Below are positions 16,835 to 24,413 of a stretch of DNA of 64,000 nt, piece by piece; position 1 is the stretch's first letter; the number at the start of each line of letters is the position of its first letter. The DNA is from Enterovibrio norvegicus DSM 15893. GTDB lineage: Bacteria > Pseudomonadota > Gammaproteobacteria > Enterobacterales > Vibrionaceae. Both the position numbers and the translations under genes were made by a program. Below the pieces are notes generated by a model. That model ran no database searches. It was not told the DNA's origin and saw only the letters and a list, made by a program, of their open reading frames with translations. Location: contig NZ_FOWR01000001.1 of NCBI RefSeq assembly GCF_900115495.1, positions 169,669 to 233,668 on the forward strand, in the 5' to 3' direction.

Positions 16835-18097
16835 TCACAACTGTAAGGGTATCTTTTCCGCACGTTTTAGCATGAAACCAAGGCAGAGTAACGTAAATAC
16901 AGTAACGATGCCGACCAAGCTCCATGCCCATGATAATCCAATGCTTTCAATGGCAAATCCCATTAACAACGGGCATAGCGCAATGCCTGCATTGTTTGCG
17001 ATAACAGAGAATGACACATACCGACCTAGGTGAGAGTCTGGCACCAATTCGCAAAGGTAAGCATCGCCATTCGTTACTTCGAGGATTTCACTTGCAGTGA
17101 TGATCAATATCGCGAAACCCATTACCAATAAGGTCGGCATAAACCCAATCATCACATACCCAGCACCGTAGCCGCATATAGCAAGCATGAGGTTTTTAAT
17201 GGGGTGTGTTTTGGCTGTGAGCGAGGTGAGTACTGTCGTTAAGCCGAGCACGGCGAATGCGTTGATCATGAGTATGAGGCCGTAATATCGTGCGCCATCA
17301 TCTGCAAAGCTTTCCGCCATCTGTAATGGCAGCGTAAACGTGATTTGGGCATAGCAAAAGCTGACACAGATATTGACTGCCAAGAACAACGCGATTTGTG
17401 TTTTATCTGGCACGCGAGCGTCATATTGCGTGTCATGTTCAGTGGAGCGTTCAATCGACTCTTGGGATGTTTTTTTGTCAGCCTTGGGCTTCCTTCCTGT
17501 ACTTTTTTTGATGAGCGATGCGAGCAAATAGGCGGCAATAAGCGTGGTGGTAGCGTCGCCCCAATAGAGCCATTGGTAGAAATCGAGTAAAAGAAAACCG
17601 GCGATCAATGGGCCAACGGCGTGACCCACATTGAACGCGAGATAAGACAAAGAAAGGGCGTAGCGTTTAGATTCGCTGGTTGTTGAACACAGTGACAATA
17701 TTGCAGCGCGCATAGCGGGTCGCATAATGCCCAGCGCTAAGCTGGAGAGTGCGATAAAGATGATAGATAGAGCATCGTATGCGAATAGCCCAGCGATAAT
17801 CACACAGACCGCAGAAAAGGCCTCGCTGATTGCCATCAGTGCAAGACGGTTAAATGTATCCGCGAGATAGCCACCTAACACACTGCCAAGCATCCCCCCG
17901 ATGGAGACGATGAAAACCATCATTCCCGCGTCAGCGGGCGAAAGTGAGAGTTTCTGGGTCAAAATCAGCGCATAAACGGGCAACACAAAGGTACCGCCCG
18001 CAATGATGAATCGCGCAAAGGCGATCATCCAAATGGCACGATCAAGCGCCAGATAGGGTTGGAAGTGGCGAAGAAAACCGGCGTCGTTTTTATTCAT
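16835..18097 (-). CDS. major facilitator superfamily exporter
   Basis: 420 residues, 12 predicted membrane helices in two halves with a charged cytoplasmic loop near residues 195-230 (KKSTGRKPKADKK). The GGYLADTFNRL segment after helix 2 fits the MFS A-like motif. It begins 28 bases after the LysE gene and ends in front of a terminator, so it is the last gene of the unit containing the repeat peptide, diiron protein and JmjC-rubredoxin protein. Multidrug-type MFS pumps commonly export or confer self-resistance to small products, which fits a biosynthetic operon. Substrate unknown. Confidence 0.85.
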   Translation of the reverse strand: MNKNDAGFLRHFQPYLALDRAIWMIAFARFIIAGGTFVLPVYALILTQKLSLSPADAGMMVFIVSIGGMLGSVLGGYLADTFNRLALMAISEAFSAVCVIIAGLFAYDALSIIFIALSSLALGIMRPAMRAAILSLCSTTSESKRYALSLSYLAFNVGHAVGPLIAGFLLLDFYQWLYWGDATTTLIAAYLLASLIKKSTGRKPKADKKTSQESIERSTEHDTQYDARVPDKTQIALFLAVNICVSFCYAQITFTLPLQMAESFADDGARYYGLILMINAFAVLGLTTVLTSLTAKTHPIKNLMLAICGYGAGYVMIGFMPTLLVMGFAILIITASEILEVTNGDAYLCELVPDSHLGRYVSFSVIANNAGIALCPLLMGFAIESIGLSWAWSLVGIVTVFTLLCLGFMLKRAEKIPLQL

Positions 18098-18125
18098 TTT
18101 GGTTCACGAGAGGGCAATTGCCATC

Positions 18126-18806
18126 TTAGCGCGATGACAACAAGACATTGAGCCCCAAACCGCCTAACAAAGTGCCTGAAATGGCATTAACCATGTTCAT
18201 GAGTCGGCGGTTCTGACTGAATTTCGCCAATGACACGGACACCATCACCGTCAGGAAAGAGAACCAGCAAATCGCGATCACCGCGTGAATGGTCACCAGC
18301 GAATATGCTGCAACAAATGACACGTTGCTTGCATCAATAAATTGCGGAAACGCCGCGATGTAAAACAGGGAGACTTTCGGGTTAAAGGCATTGGTGACAA
18401 GGCCTTCGATATACCAGGTTGCTTTTTGTTTGAGCGTAAAGGAAGGCTGAGAAATGGGGGCATTTTCAGGCCGTTGAAGTGAATCGGTTTCGTTATTTTC
18501 TGGGCTCGCAGTCTGTTTCTCGAACAGCTTTTTCAAGCATTTCACGCCAAGAAAAATCAGATAGCTTCCGCCTGCAACCTTTATCCAGCCGTACAAAAAG
18601 GGCGACTGCATAATAAGTAGCGACAAGCCAAAGACGGTAAGCGTGCCATGCACGTAAAAAGCGGTGGCGATGCCTGCGACATTGTAATAGCCAGAAATGC
18701 GCCCAAAGCTTGGCACATTCTTGATGATCAGCAAGCCGTTTGGACCAGGGGAAACCACCATCAAGCCTACGACCATGGCGAAAAGTAAACTGTTAGACCC
18801 ATCCAT
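18126..18806 (-). CDS. LysE/RhtB-family amino-acid exporter
   Basis: 226 residues with six hydrophobic segments and the family motif VVSPGPNGLLIIKN near the N terminus, then the second repeat with GLVTNAFNPKVSLFYIAAFPQF. Proteins of this family export amino acids or closely related small molecules. The gene begins 8 bases after the JmjC-rubredoxin stop, so the two are almost certainly translated from one message. This suggests that the operon's final product, or a by-product, is amino-acid-like and not a long peptide. Confidence 0.9.
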   Translation of the reverse strand: MDGSNSLLFAMVVGLMVVSPGPNGLLIIKNVPSFGRISGYYNVAGIATAFYVHGTLTVFGLSLLIMQSPFLYGWIKVAGGSYLIFLGVKCLKKLFEKQTASPENNETDSLQRPENAPISQPSFTLKQKATWYIEGLVTNAFNPKVSLFYIAAFPQFIDASNVSFVAAYSLVTIHAVIAICWFSFLTVMVSVSLAKFSQNRRLMNMVNAISGTLLGGLGLNVLLSSR

Positions 18807-18814
18807 GTGTGTGT

Positions 18815-20167
18815 TTATCCTTGCTTTAACTGTGTCACTTTGTCCTCGGCAACCGCGAAATGGCCTTTATCGACCATACATTCTGGGCATACCCAATCAT
18901 CAGGTAAATCGGTGAAAGGCAGGGCATGATCTGAATCATCGTATTGATAACCACATACTGAACATTCATGAATCATGTCTTTTTCCTTCTTGATGATGAC
19001 AAGTTGATGGTCCATCAATGCGTGAATGGCTTCTACATCGAAAATGTATCCGTCCGCTTCCACCTCTTCTTCTAGCTCTGACAGCGAGAAAGAATCCATT
19101 CGATTCAGTAATGCCAACACCCACTGATGCTCAGGGTCGATGTCTATGCTGCCACTGGCGAAGAAAACGCGCAGGTTTTCGGAGTCCAGCATCAAAAACT
19201 GATTTCTGCCAACTTCAAGGCGCGTGGTGTAAGACACCTCTTCGGGCGAATTTCTCAGTGACTGTTCAAGGCTAATGGGCGCAGGTGGCTGCTCTTGAAT
19301 GAAAGGGATGACATGTTGTTCAAACAGGGATCTTGCAAGGCTAGGATCATCACGAAACGCTTGGGCGATGTTTTCTAGCGAGTTGGCGATTACCTTAGAG
19401 ATATGCTCGCCAAATTCGGTGTCGTGGCAATTGACGGCTTGACGCAACTGTTCTGTGTAGGGGTGGAGCGTTTCAGAAAAGGTAACGAACAAGTCACGGT
19501 TACGCAGGTTGAGAGTGGAGAACGTAAAGTGAAGTGAATTGTCGTCCAACGCGACCGCCTTGTGGCCTGTTCCGCGCGGAATATAAAGCACGTTCCCCGG
19601 CTCTAAAATGCAATCGGTTAAGTGGTCACATTCTGTTAGCAGCGTATTCGGACGATAGGTTTCCCCTTCATAGGGGCGATAGGCGCTGCGCGATTCCACC
19701 ATCCAATGTTTGCTGCCTTCAAGTTGGACGATGTACACGTCTTGATCGTCGTAGTGCAGATCTAGCGCTTCACCTTGCGCAGGCGTCCAATAGGCATTGC
19801 AGTTGGTGGGGCACAAAAACTGTTGGCTGAGCAATCGGCAAATATTGGCAACCGCAGGTAGCTTTTGTTGTAAATCGTTCAGCACAAGGGTGTAGCCGCC
19901 TTTGAAAGCATCAAGCAGCATGGCATCAGACGGCGGTTGTTGCGACAGGGTGGGGTCGGCATTGTCTTTTTTTGCAATGCGGATATCTCCCCACTCGTGC
20001 AGATAGGTTTGAATAAGATTATCCAGCGTGAACCCGTTAATTAAGGTGCTTATTAGCAAAGGATTGGCGGTGCGGAACACGTAAGGGTGTTTATCGAAAT
20101 ATTGCTGATAAAACACCTCCACCAACGGGATACCAAGAACATTAGAATGGGTGCACTTAAAGTTCAA
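18815..20167 (-). CDS. JmjC-domain (ribosomal-oxygenase-type) 2-oxoglutarate oxygenase fused to a C-terminal rubredoxin domain
   Basis: 450 residues. Residues 1-220 form a JmjC/cupin_4 domain like YcfD (RoxA), MINA53 and NO66: the iron triad is His138-Tyr-Asp140 and His202 in [12 protein letters not shown], with QLEGSKHW between. Residues 225-395 fit the dimerisation and winged-helix parts of that family ([23 protein letters not shown]). Residues 398-437 are a rubredoxin: Cys402-x2-Cys405-Gly and Cys427-Pro-Glu-Cys430. I know of no characterised JmjC-rubredoxin fusion. Relatives hydroxylate Arg or His in proteins; the operon's peptide has both in its repeated motif. The start codon overlaps the diiron gene by 11 bases, implying coupled translation. 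The rubredoxin may feed electrons to the diiron protein. Confidence 0.88.
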   Translation of the reverse strand: MNFKCTHSNVLGIPLVEVFYQQYFDKHPYVFRTANPLLISTLINGFTLDNLIQTYLHEWGDIRIAKKDNADPTLSQQPPSDAMLLDAFKGGYTLVLNDLQQKLPAVANICRLLSQQFLCPTNCNAYWTPAQGEALDLHYDDQDVYIVQLEGSKHWMVESRSAYRPYEGETYRPNTLLTECDHLTDCILEPGNVLYIPRGTGHKAVALDDNSLHFTFSTLNLRNRDLFVTFSETLHPYTEQLRQAVNCHDTEFGEHISKVIANSLENIAQAFRDDPSLARSLFEQHVIPFIQEQPPAPISLEQSLRNSPEEVSYTTRLEVGRNQFLMLDSENLRVFFASGSIDIDPEHQWVLALLNRMDSFSLSELEEEVEADGYIFDVEAIHALMDHQLVIIKKEKDMIHECSVCGYQYDDSDHALPFTDLPDDWVCPECMVDKGHFAVAEDKVTQLKQG

Positions 20168-20927
20168 TGTCTTCTCTTTCTAGTTCGATTTTGGTTAATT
20201 CATTGAAATCACAAAGGCGGTCTTCGAACATCTGGTAGAAGAAATCCTTATTGTTTCCACGCGACGCGTAATCTTCAAAAATCTCAGCGGAATAGTTGAT
20301 GTGTTTGGCTTCATCTCGGATGAGGGAATCGGAGAACTTCTTTAGTCTAGCGTGGCTTTCTTCTGGGGCGTGTTTCAGCAATGCATCTCGTACCATATAT
20401 TGCAGCACCAATGCCCGAATTTCTGTTATATGCACTTGCACCAGTTCGTTGATGGACTCTAATTCAAAGAATCGTTCTTCTTCAGGGACTTTGGCGATGT
20501 CAGGGTGCTGGTTCGGCGTGAATTTTGGTTGCATGTCATCAATTTTGGATAGGGTGTCCTGATCCAAATCGAGGCCGGGGTACACCAAATTCAACATTGA
20601 AATGAACATGGTGGAATGCCGCGATTCATCCAGCGCATGTTGTCGAACGCGGCGGGCATATTCGTCATTATCGAGCTTGTTGGAAAAATTCCAGATTTGT
20701 TGTGCGCCATACCCTTCAAGGCAAGAATTGGCGACAAGTTGGTTAGCAAACCATTCACCGTCATCTGAAAGTTCGGCGTAACGCTTTGCGAAAATTGATT
20801 TGGCGAAAACAGGCTGATGGGTATCAAACGCGTGCTTTAGGATCGCGTTGTAGAGCGGGTATTGTCTCGCCTGAACATGCTTGAGTTCACCGAGAACGTT
20901 GGATGCAAGGTTAGATGAACGAGCCAT
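20157..20927 (-). CDS. ferritin-like carboxylate-bridged diiron protein
   Basis: 256 residues, mostly helical. The ligand pattern of a four-helix diiron site is complete: Glu71 (CLEGYG), Glu101-x2-His104 (ESRH), Glu169 (ITEIRAL) and Glu206-x2-His209 (EAKH). This is the E/ExxH/E/ExxH arrangement of ferritin-like oxygenases and rubrerythrins. The C-terminal rubredoxin that rubrerythrins carry is missing here but is present on the overlapping JmjC gene. It is likely an oxygenase or desaturase acting on the repeat peptide encoded 97 bases upstream. Alternative: a protective peroxidase for the iron enzymes. Confidence 0.84.
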   Translation of the reverse strand: MARSSNLASNVLGELKHVQARQYPLYNAILKHAFDTHQPVFAKSIFAKRYAELSDDGEWFANQLVANSCLEGYGAQQIWNFSNKLDNDEYARRVRQHALDESRHSTMFISMLNLVYPGLDLDQDTLSKIDDMQPKFTPNQHPDIAKVPEEERFFELESINELVQVHITEIRALVLQYMVRDALLKHAPEESHARLKKFSDSLIRDEAKHINYSAEIFEDYASRGNNKDFFYQMFEDRLCDFNELTKIELEREDIEL

Positions 20928-20970
20928 AATCGTTTCCCTTTCTTGTCAATCAGTCGGCAGGATCAACAAC

Positions 20971-20998
20971 GAAAAAAGGCAGCGGGCCCTGCTGCCTG
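20971..20998 (-). terminator. hairpin terminator/attenuator between repeat peptide and modifying enzymes
   Basis: Read on the minus strand: AGGCAGC-AGGGCCC-GCTGCCT followed by six T. Stem of seven pairs extended by GGGCCC, a strong intrinsic terminator by appearance. It lies 26 bases after the peptide stop and 43 bases before the diiron start. Partial read-through would give many more copies of peptide message than of enzyme message, as in many RiPP operons. Confidence 0.85.
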
Positions 20999-21023
20999 AG
21001 TCAGTCAATTAAGTCATGGAGAC

Positions 21024-21152
21024 TTACTTTTTCTCTTTGCTAAAAGAGTGGTTTCTGATGGTGAATGCACTCGGTGCGGCTTTGTTGAAAGAGTGGTTAC
21101 GAATGGTGAACGCACTTGGTTGTTTCACATTGACCTGAGTATTTATCTTCAT
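21024..21152 (-). CDS. putative RiPP precursor peptide with two copies of a 13-residue core motif
   Basis: 42 residues: a short leader (1-11), then PSAFTIRNHSFNK (12-24), a two-residue AA linker, PSAFTIRNHSFSK (27-39) and a lysine-rich end. The two copies differ in one residue (Asn/Ser), while five codons differ synonymously. The ATG at 21152 has a clear AAGGAAAG ribosome site upstream; a longer open frame to 21254 has none and looks like non-coding extension. No signal peptide, membrane segment or cysteine. It leads an operon of a diiron protein, a JmjC-rubredoxin enzyme and two exporters, so the repeat is the probable substrate: Arg18/33, His20/35, Asn19/34 and Phe residues are candidates for oxidation. 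I know of no named precursor family with this sequence. Confidence 0.8.
   Translation of the reverse strand: MKINTQVNVKQPSAFTIRNHSFNKAAPSAFTIRNHSFSKEKK
21036..21119 (-). repeat. two 39-nt coding repeats with 6-nt linker in the precursor peptide
   Basis: Units at 21081-21119 and 21036-21074 encode the same 13-residue motif. They differ at seven bases: six synonymous (in codons for Pro, Ala, Ile, Arg, Phe) and one changing Asn to Ser. Such a pattern shows the peptide, not the DNA, is conserved. Confidence 0.9.
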
Positions 21153-21900
21153 CGTTCTTTCCTTTTTGATGGATATAGATCTTTGAGGAATGCGCTGATG
21201 CGCGTTACTTGACCAAGTGCTAAAGAACTTTGCTGAGTTTGTTATCAATGACAATTTGGATAGATCAATATTGTGATATTGCTTCAGACCTTTTTGTCTG
21301 TAAAATCAGGCATGAAAATGTGGCATAGAAAGTTTTATAGACGCTGAATCCCTTATAAAACGTGGCCTGTAGAGGATGATGCCTTTTATGGAGTTCTGTT
21401 CTGTATATGCTTAAAGCGCATAACATTCTCTTTGTTATTAACAGACTAGCTAACAATTTTGCTATGCCTATCTACGAACCCTGCGTATTGACCGTAATCG
21501 ATTCGGTTGATCAAAATCATCTTTCCATTCAAAGGGCGGTTTTTTACCTTTTTTAGGGGGTTTTCTACCTTTTGACCACTTTGTTAATAATGGACATTCA
21601 CGCTGACCCTAACGCGTGGATAAACCAATGATCAGTACTAAGTGGCTGGAGCTTTACCGTTACATCAATACTCACGTCGATTCGCTTCCGGCAGAGCGCC
21701 TGTTTCTTGAACACTTATTCCTTTGCTATTTTCACCGCAATTGAAAAATACCGTGCCTGGGATACTTCATTGAGATGAGAGCATGGAGATATTCGGGTAT
21801 TACAAAATCAGTCTCATTGTCAGCACGTGGATTCAAGGAGTTAAGGCATAATTAATGGAGAATGACTTGATGAAAAAACATCTGATGGGGAAGTCTTTTT
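21153..21900. other. long intergenic region upstream of the precursor peptide
   Basis: About 750 bases of AT-rich DNA that must hold the promoter of the minus-strand RiPP-like operon and the plus-strand DUF5713 gene. On the minus strand a weak TTGATC / GATAAC pair with a 16-base spacer lies near 21240-21270. A 38-codon frame lies at 21628-21744. I see no other convincing gene, terminator or structured RNA. Confidence 0.5.
21628..21744 (+). CDS. possible small protein of 38 residues
   Basis: Begins MISTKWLELYRYINTHV and ends LCYFHRN, with a helical, amphipathic look. There is no strong ribosome site and no family that I recognise. It could be a remnant or a chance frame; it lies between the divergent operons. 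Confidence 0.22.
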   Translation: MISTKWLELYRYINTHVDSLPAERLFLEHLFLCYFHRN

Positions 21901-22242
21901 ATGTCTATATCAAATGAAAAAATGAAGGCATTTCAGTTCTTGCCTGAGATGTATCGCGATAGCTATTTCCCCAATTTCTTAGTCGACAAGATCAAAGCGA
22001 TTTTGATCGATTTGTGCCAACGCATAGAGAGTAATAACCCACTAAGTTCAAGTGACTTGTTGGTCTTAACGCACGCCGCGACCGAAAGGATTAATGCACT
22101 TCAAGAAGAATTTGAAGACAATGATAGCGATTTGGAAACCGCTGCTAGAGAAGACATGGCTGAGAGCTTTGAATTCATCATAAGATCATACGGCTTTTTT
22201 GATGTTGATATTGAAGACGTTATTGCGCCAAGGGAGTGGTAG
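21901..22242 (+). CDS. DUF5713-like conserved protein
   Basis: 113-residue acidic cytoplasmic protein without cysteine motifs or membrane segments. The stretch MYRDSYFPNFLVDKIK and the acidic helix ERINALQEEFEDNDSDLETAAREDM match what I recall of DUF5713. Function unknown. The following small membrane protein begins at a GTG one base after its stop codon, so the two are probably a pair. Confidence 0.65.
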   Translation: MSISNEKMKAFQFLPEMYRDSYFPNFLVDKIKAILIDLCQRIESNNPLSSSDLLVLTHAATERINALQEEFEDNDSDLETAAREDMAESFEFIIRSYGFFDVDIEDVIAPREW

Positions 22243-22243
22243 T

Positions 22244-22477
22244 GTGGGCGAGCTAATCTTTGAGCTTGTTTTACCTGCCATCGGACGATTTATCGTATTT
22301 CTATTGGTAGAGTTGCTTTTTCAAACCATCTTCTACTTTACTGGTTACCCGATCGTCAAGATGCTTACGCTTGGCGTCTACCCAAAAGTAATGGGTGAAT
22401 CTGAAGGCTCTGATAATGTCACAAGTATAATCGGCCTTATGGTGTGGGTTGCTCTCATTGTGGTTTTCATAGCGTGA
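22244..22477 (+). CDS. small membrane protein, unknown
   Basis: 77 residues when started at the GTG that follows an AAGGGAG ribosome site located inside the end of the preceding gene. Two hydrophobic segments (about 8-30 and 57-77) flank a short polar loop. Not recognised as a named family. The upstream ATG at 22199 overlaps the DUF5713 gene and has no ribosome site. Confidence 0.55.
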   Translation: MGELIFELVLPAIGRFIVFLLVELLFQTIFYFTGYPIVKMLTLGVYPKVMGESEGSDNVTSIIGLMVWVALIVVFIA

Positions 22478-22508
22478 TTAAAATCATGGCTTAGCTGATT
22501 AGAATGAA

Positions 22509-22832
22509 ATGAAAAGAATCCTTTTTCTGTGCAGTAAAAACAGGCTGAGAAGCCTCACAGCAGAAGCTGTGTTCAGTGAAATTGACACTTGGGAAGTTGC
22601 ATCGGCGGGCATTAGCCATGATGCGGATGTGCGTGTCAGTGCGGAAGACATTGATTGGGCCGATATCATCTTTGTTATGGAGAGTGTGCATAGGAACAAA
22701 TTGAAGAAAAAATTTGGCGCTCTTTTGAAGAATAAAAAGGTTATCTCTCTCAATATCCCTGATGATTTTGAATACATGGACCCTCAACTGATTGAGATCC
22801 TTCAGCAAAAAGTCCCTAAGTTAGTGGATTAG
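22509..22832 (+). CDS. low-molecular-weight protein tyrosine phosphatase-like protein (COG4551 type)
   Basis: 107 residues starting MKRILFLCSKNRLRS: Cys8-x5-Arg14 is the phosphate-binding loop of tyrosine phosphatases. The segment NIPDDFEYMDP holds candidate general-acid aspartates. These short predicted phosphatases occur widely; substrates are unknown. It follows the small membrane protein by about 30 bases on the same strand. Confidence 0.78.
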   Translation: MKRILFLCSKNRLRSLTAEAVFSEIDTWEVASAGISHDADVRVSAEDIDWADIIFVMESVHRNKLKKKFGALLKNKKVISLNIPDDFEYMDPQLIEILQQKVPKLVD

Positions 22833-22897
22833 TGCACTTACATTGACTGCTCTCGTTTTTACTATGCTGCAGCGCTGTGCTTCAATGCCTTTCCATT

Positions 22898-22957
22898 TAT
22901 ACCCAAGTAACCTGAAAATGCTCGCTGAATCCGGCATCTTCAGGCTACTTGGGTATA
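22898..22957. repeat. intergenic palindromic unit (Vibrionaceae-type)
   Basis: Imperfect inverted repeat: TATACCCAAGTAACCTGAA at the left and TTCAGGCTACTTGGGTATA at the right, separated by 22 bases. I recall similar units scattered between genes in Vibrio and relatives. It could fold as a hairpin in RNA at the end of the phosphatase message. Confidence 0.75.
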
Positions 22958-22960
22958 TGA

Positions 22961-22990
22961 TGTTAATGTTAATGTTAATGTTAATGTTAA
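22961..22990. repeat. five tandem TGTTAA hexamers
   Basis: Perfect TGTTAA x5 directly after the palindromic unit and about 20 bases before the flavin reductase start. The simple-sequence repeat lies where a promoter spacer or 5' UTR would be, so copy-number slippage might tune expression. Confidence 0.85.
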
Positions 22991-23011
22991 GGATAACGTG
23001 ACGGGAAATGT

Positions 23012-23614
23012 ATGATTTTTAATGTTTCTGAGTTAGAGAACCAAGCCAAATATCGTCTTCTCAATGGCGGCGTGACCCCGCGTCCTATCGCCTGGATCAG
23101 CACGCGATCTCGTGACAATGTTGATAATATTGCGCCGTATTCTTTCTTTACGGTGGCAAGTTGTAACCCGCCCGTCTTGCTTTATACGCAAATTACGCAA
23201 AGAAACGGCATCGATAAAGACACGCTAAAAAATCTGAATGAAACCGGTGAGTGTGTCGTTAACATCGTCAATGAAGGCTTGCTGGAGAAAATGAACCAAA
23301 CCAGTGCGAGTATCGATCGCCATGAGAGTGAATTTGCACATGCTCAGCTTGAAAACTGCCCAAGTGCGACCGTTTCGCCGCTCTCTGTGAAAGACTCTCC
23401 TGTGCGTTATGAGTGTACGCTGCGTGACATTATCTCTGTCAGTGATCTTCCTACAGGGGGCACGGTCATTCTGCTAGATGTGACATCAATTTATGTGCGG
23501 GATGATTTGTACAAAGACGGCGTCATTGATCAACAGGATATTGATGTGGTTGGTAAGTTGGGAAGTGATTGGTTCAGTTTACCTTCTGAAAAAGTTGAGT
23601 TGCTTCGTCCTTGA
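23012..23614 (+). CDS. flavin reductase-like FMN-binding split-barrel protein
   Basis: 200 residues of the flavin reductase-like domain. GGVTPRPIAWISTRS is the family's FMN-phosphate segment, followed by NIAPYSFFTVASCNPPVLL. Such proteins bind FMN and pass electrons from NAD(P)H to a partner oxygenase or act as stand-alone reductases. Monocistronic, closed by a hairpin; partner unknown. Confidence 0.87.
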   Translation: MIFNVSELENQAKYRLLNGGVTPRPIAWISTRSRDNVDNIAPYSFFTVASCNPPVLLYTQITQRNGIDKDTLKNLNETGECVVNIVNEGLLEKMNQTSASIDRHESEFAHAQLENCPSATVSPLSVKDSPVRYECTLRDIISVSDLPTGGTVILLDVTSIYVRDDLYKDGVIDQQDIDVVGKLGSDWFSLPSEKVELLRP

Positions 23615-23641
23615 CTAAACTTGCACGGTTCAAGCGCACAA

Positions 23642-23696
23642 AAAAGGGAGCCCTGCAGTGCTCCCTTTTCGGATGAAGACCTTTGCTTATGGTCTT
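23642..23696. terminator. bidirectional terminator hairpins between flavin reductase and small RTX gene
   Basis: First hairpin AAAAGGGAGC/GCTCCCTTTT, flanked by T-runs in both directions (seven T on the minus strand). A second hairpin GAAGACC/GGTCTTC lies at 23674-23696. Serves the converging genes on either side. Confidence 0.8.
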
Positions 23697-23708
23697 CGTA
23701 CTGTTTGA

Positions 23709-24413
23709 TTAAACGAGCTCGCAGCCTGTAACGAAATCGATGTTACACGTGTTAAATTGACCCCACTGGTTTTGAAGCTGAATAGAGGTACCATCGCAGA
23801 AATCTAGCGTGACACATCCCCATGATTGGCTGACCGAAATTTGGCTCATAGAAGTCGCAAGGGAGTCGTCAATTTGGATCTTATCGCCGCACCAACCATT
23901 GAAGTCTGTTATGACGTCGCAGCCATCATTTTTATCAAAGAAGAAAACATCTTTGCCTAGGCCGCCGGTGAGTACATCATTGCCTTGACCGCCATGCAAG
24001 ATATCGTTGCCCCAGCCGCCGTCGAGCTTATCGTTACCACAACCACCGTCTAAAATGTCATCACCGCATTCGCCGTAAAGTTTGTCATGGCCGTTGCCGC
24101 CGTAGAGTTTGTCATTGCCCCAGCCGCCAAAGAGATGATCGTTACCCTGGCCACCTTTGACAATGTCATTGTCATGGCCGCCATAGAGTTTGTCATCACC
24201 GCAACCACCGTCAATGTAGTCACAACCGCTACCACCTTTGATCAGATCACCATCATTGCTTCCGATAATCTTGTCATTACCCGAGCCACCATCAATGAGG
24301 CATTCATTGCCATATGCAACAATATAGTCATCACCACCTTTTCCATACAGCCAATCTACGTTGCAATCACTGATGATGGTGTCGTCGCAAGATGTTCCAT
24401 GTTTTATCGTCAT
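23709..24413 (-). CDS. cysteine-rich RTX-type calcium-binding protein
   Basis: 234 residues. Residues 20-150 are RTX nonapeptide-like repeats (GGxGxDxLx): GGSGNDKII, GGQGNDHLF, GGWGNDKLY, GGQGNDVLT. The end, from GKDVFFFDKNDG, resembles the C-terminal domain of the 1310-residue RTX protein encoded next on the same strand. No Sec signal, so type I secretion is expected, but no transporter genes are nearby. It has 13 cysteines, several inside repeats (GGCGDD, GECGDD, GGCGND), which is strange because type I secreted RTX proteins usually lack cysteine. I chose the ATG at 24413 because AAAGGAAAA precedes it; the longer frame to 24527 does not look coding. Confidence 0.82.
   Translation of the reverse strand: MTIKHGTSCDDTIISDCNVDWLYGKGGDDYIVAYGNECLIDGGSGNDKIIGSNDGDLIKGGSGCDYIDGGCGDDKLYGGHDNDIVKGGQGNDHLFGGWGNDKLYGGNGHDKLYGECGDDILDGGCGNDKLDGGWGNDILHGGQGNDVLTGGLGKDVFFFDKNDGCDVITDFNGWCGDKIQIDDSLATSMSQISVSQSWGCVTLDFCDGTSIQLQNQWGQFNTCNIDFVTGCELV

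Noticed and set aside
21024-21254. A 76-residue version of the repeat peptide
   Set aside because: The extra 34 residues lack a ribosome site and look like untranslated leader, while the internal ATG has AAGGAAAG at proper distance.
21265-21456. 63-codon minus-strand frame upstream of the precursor gene
   Set aside because: No ribosome site, no recognisable features, and it lies in AT-rich promoter DNA.
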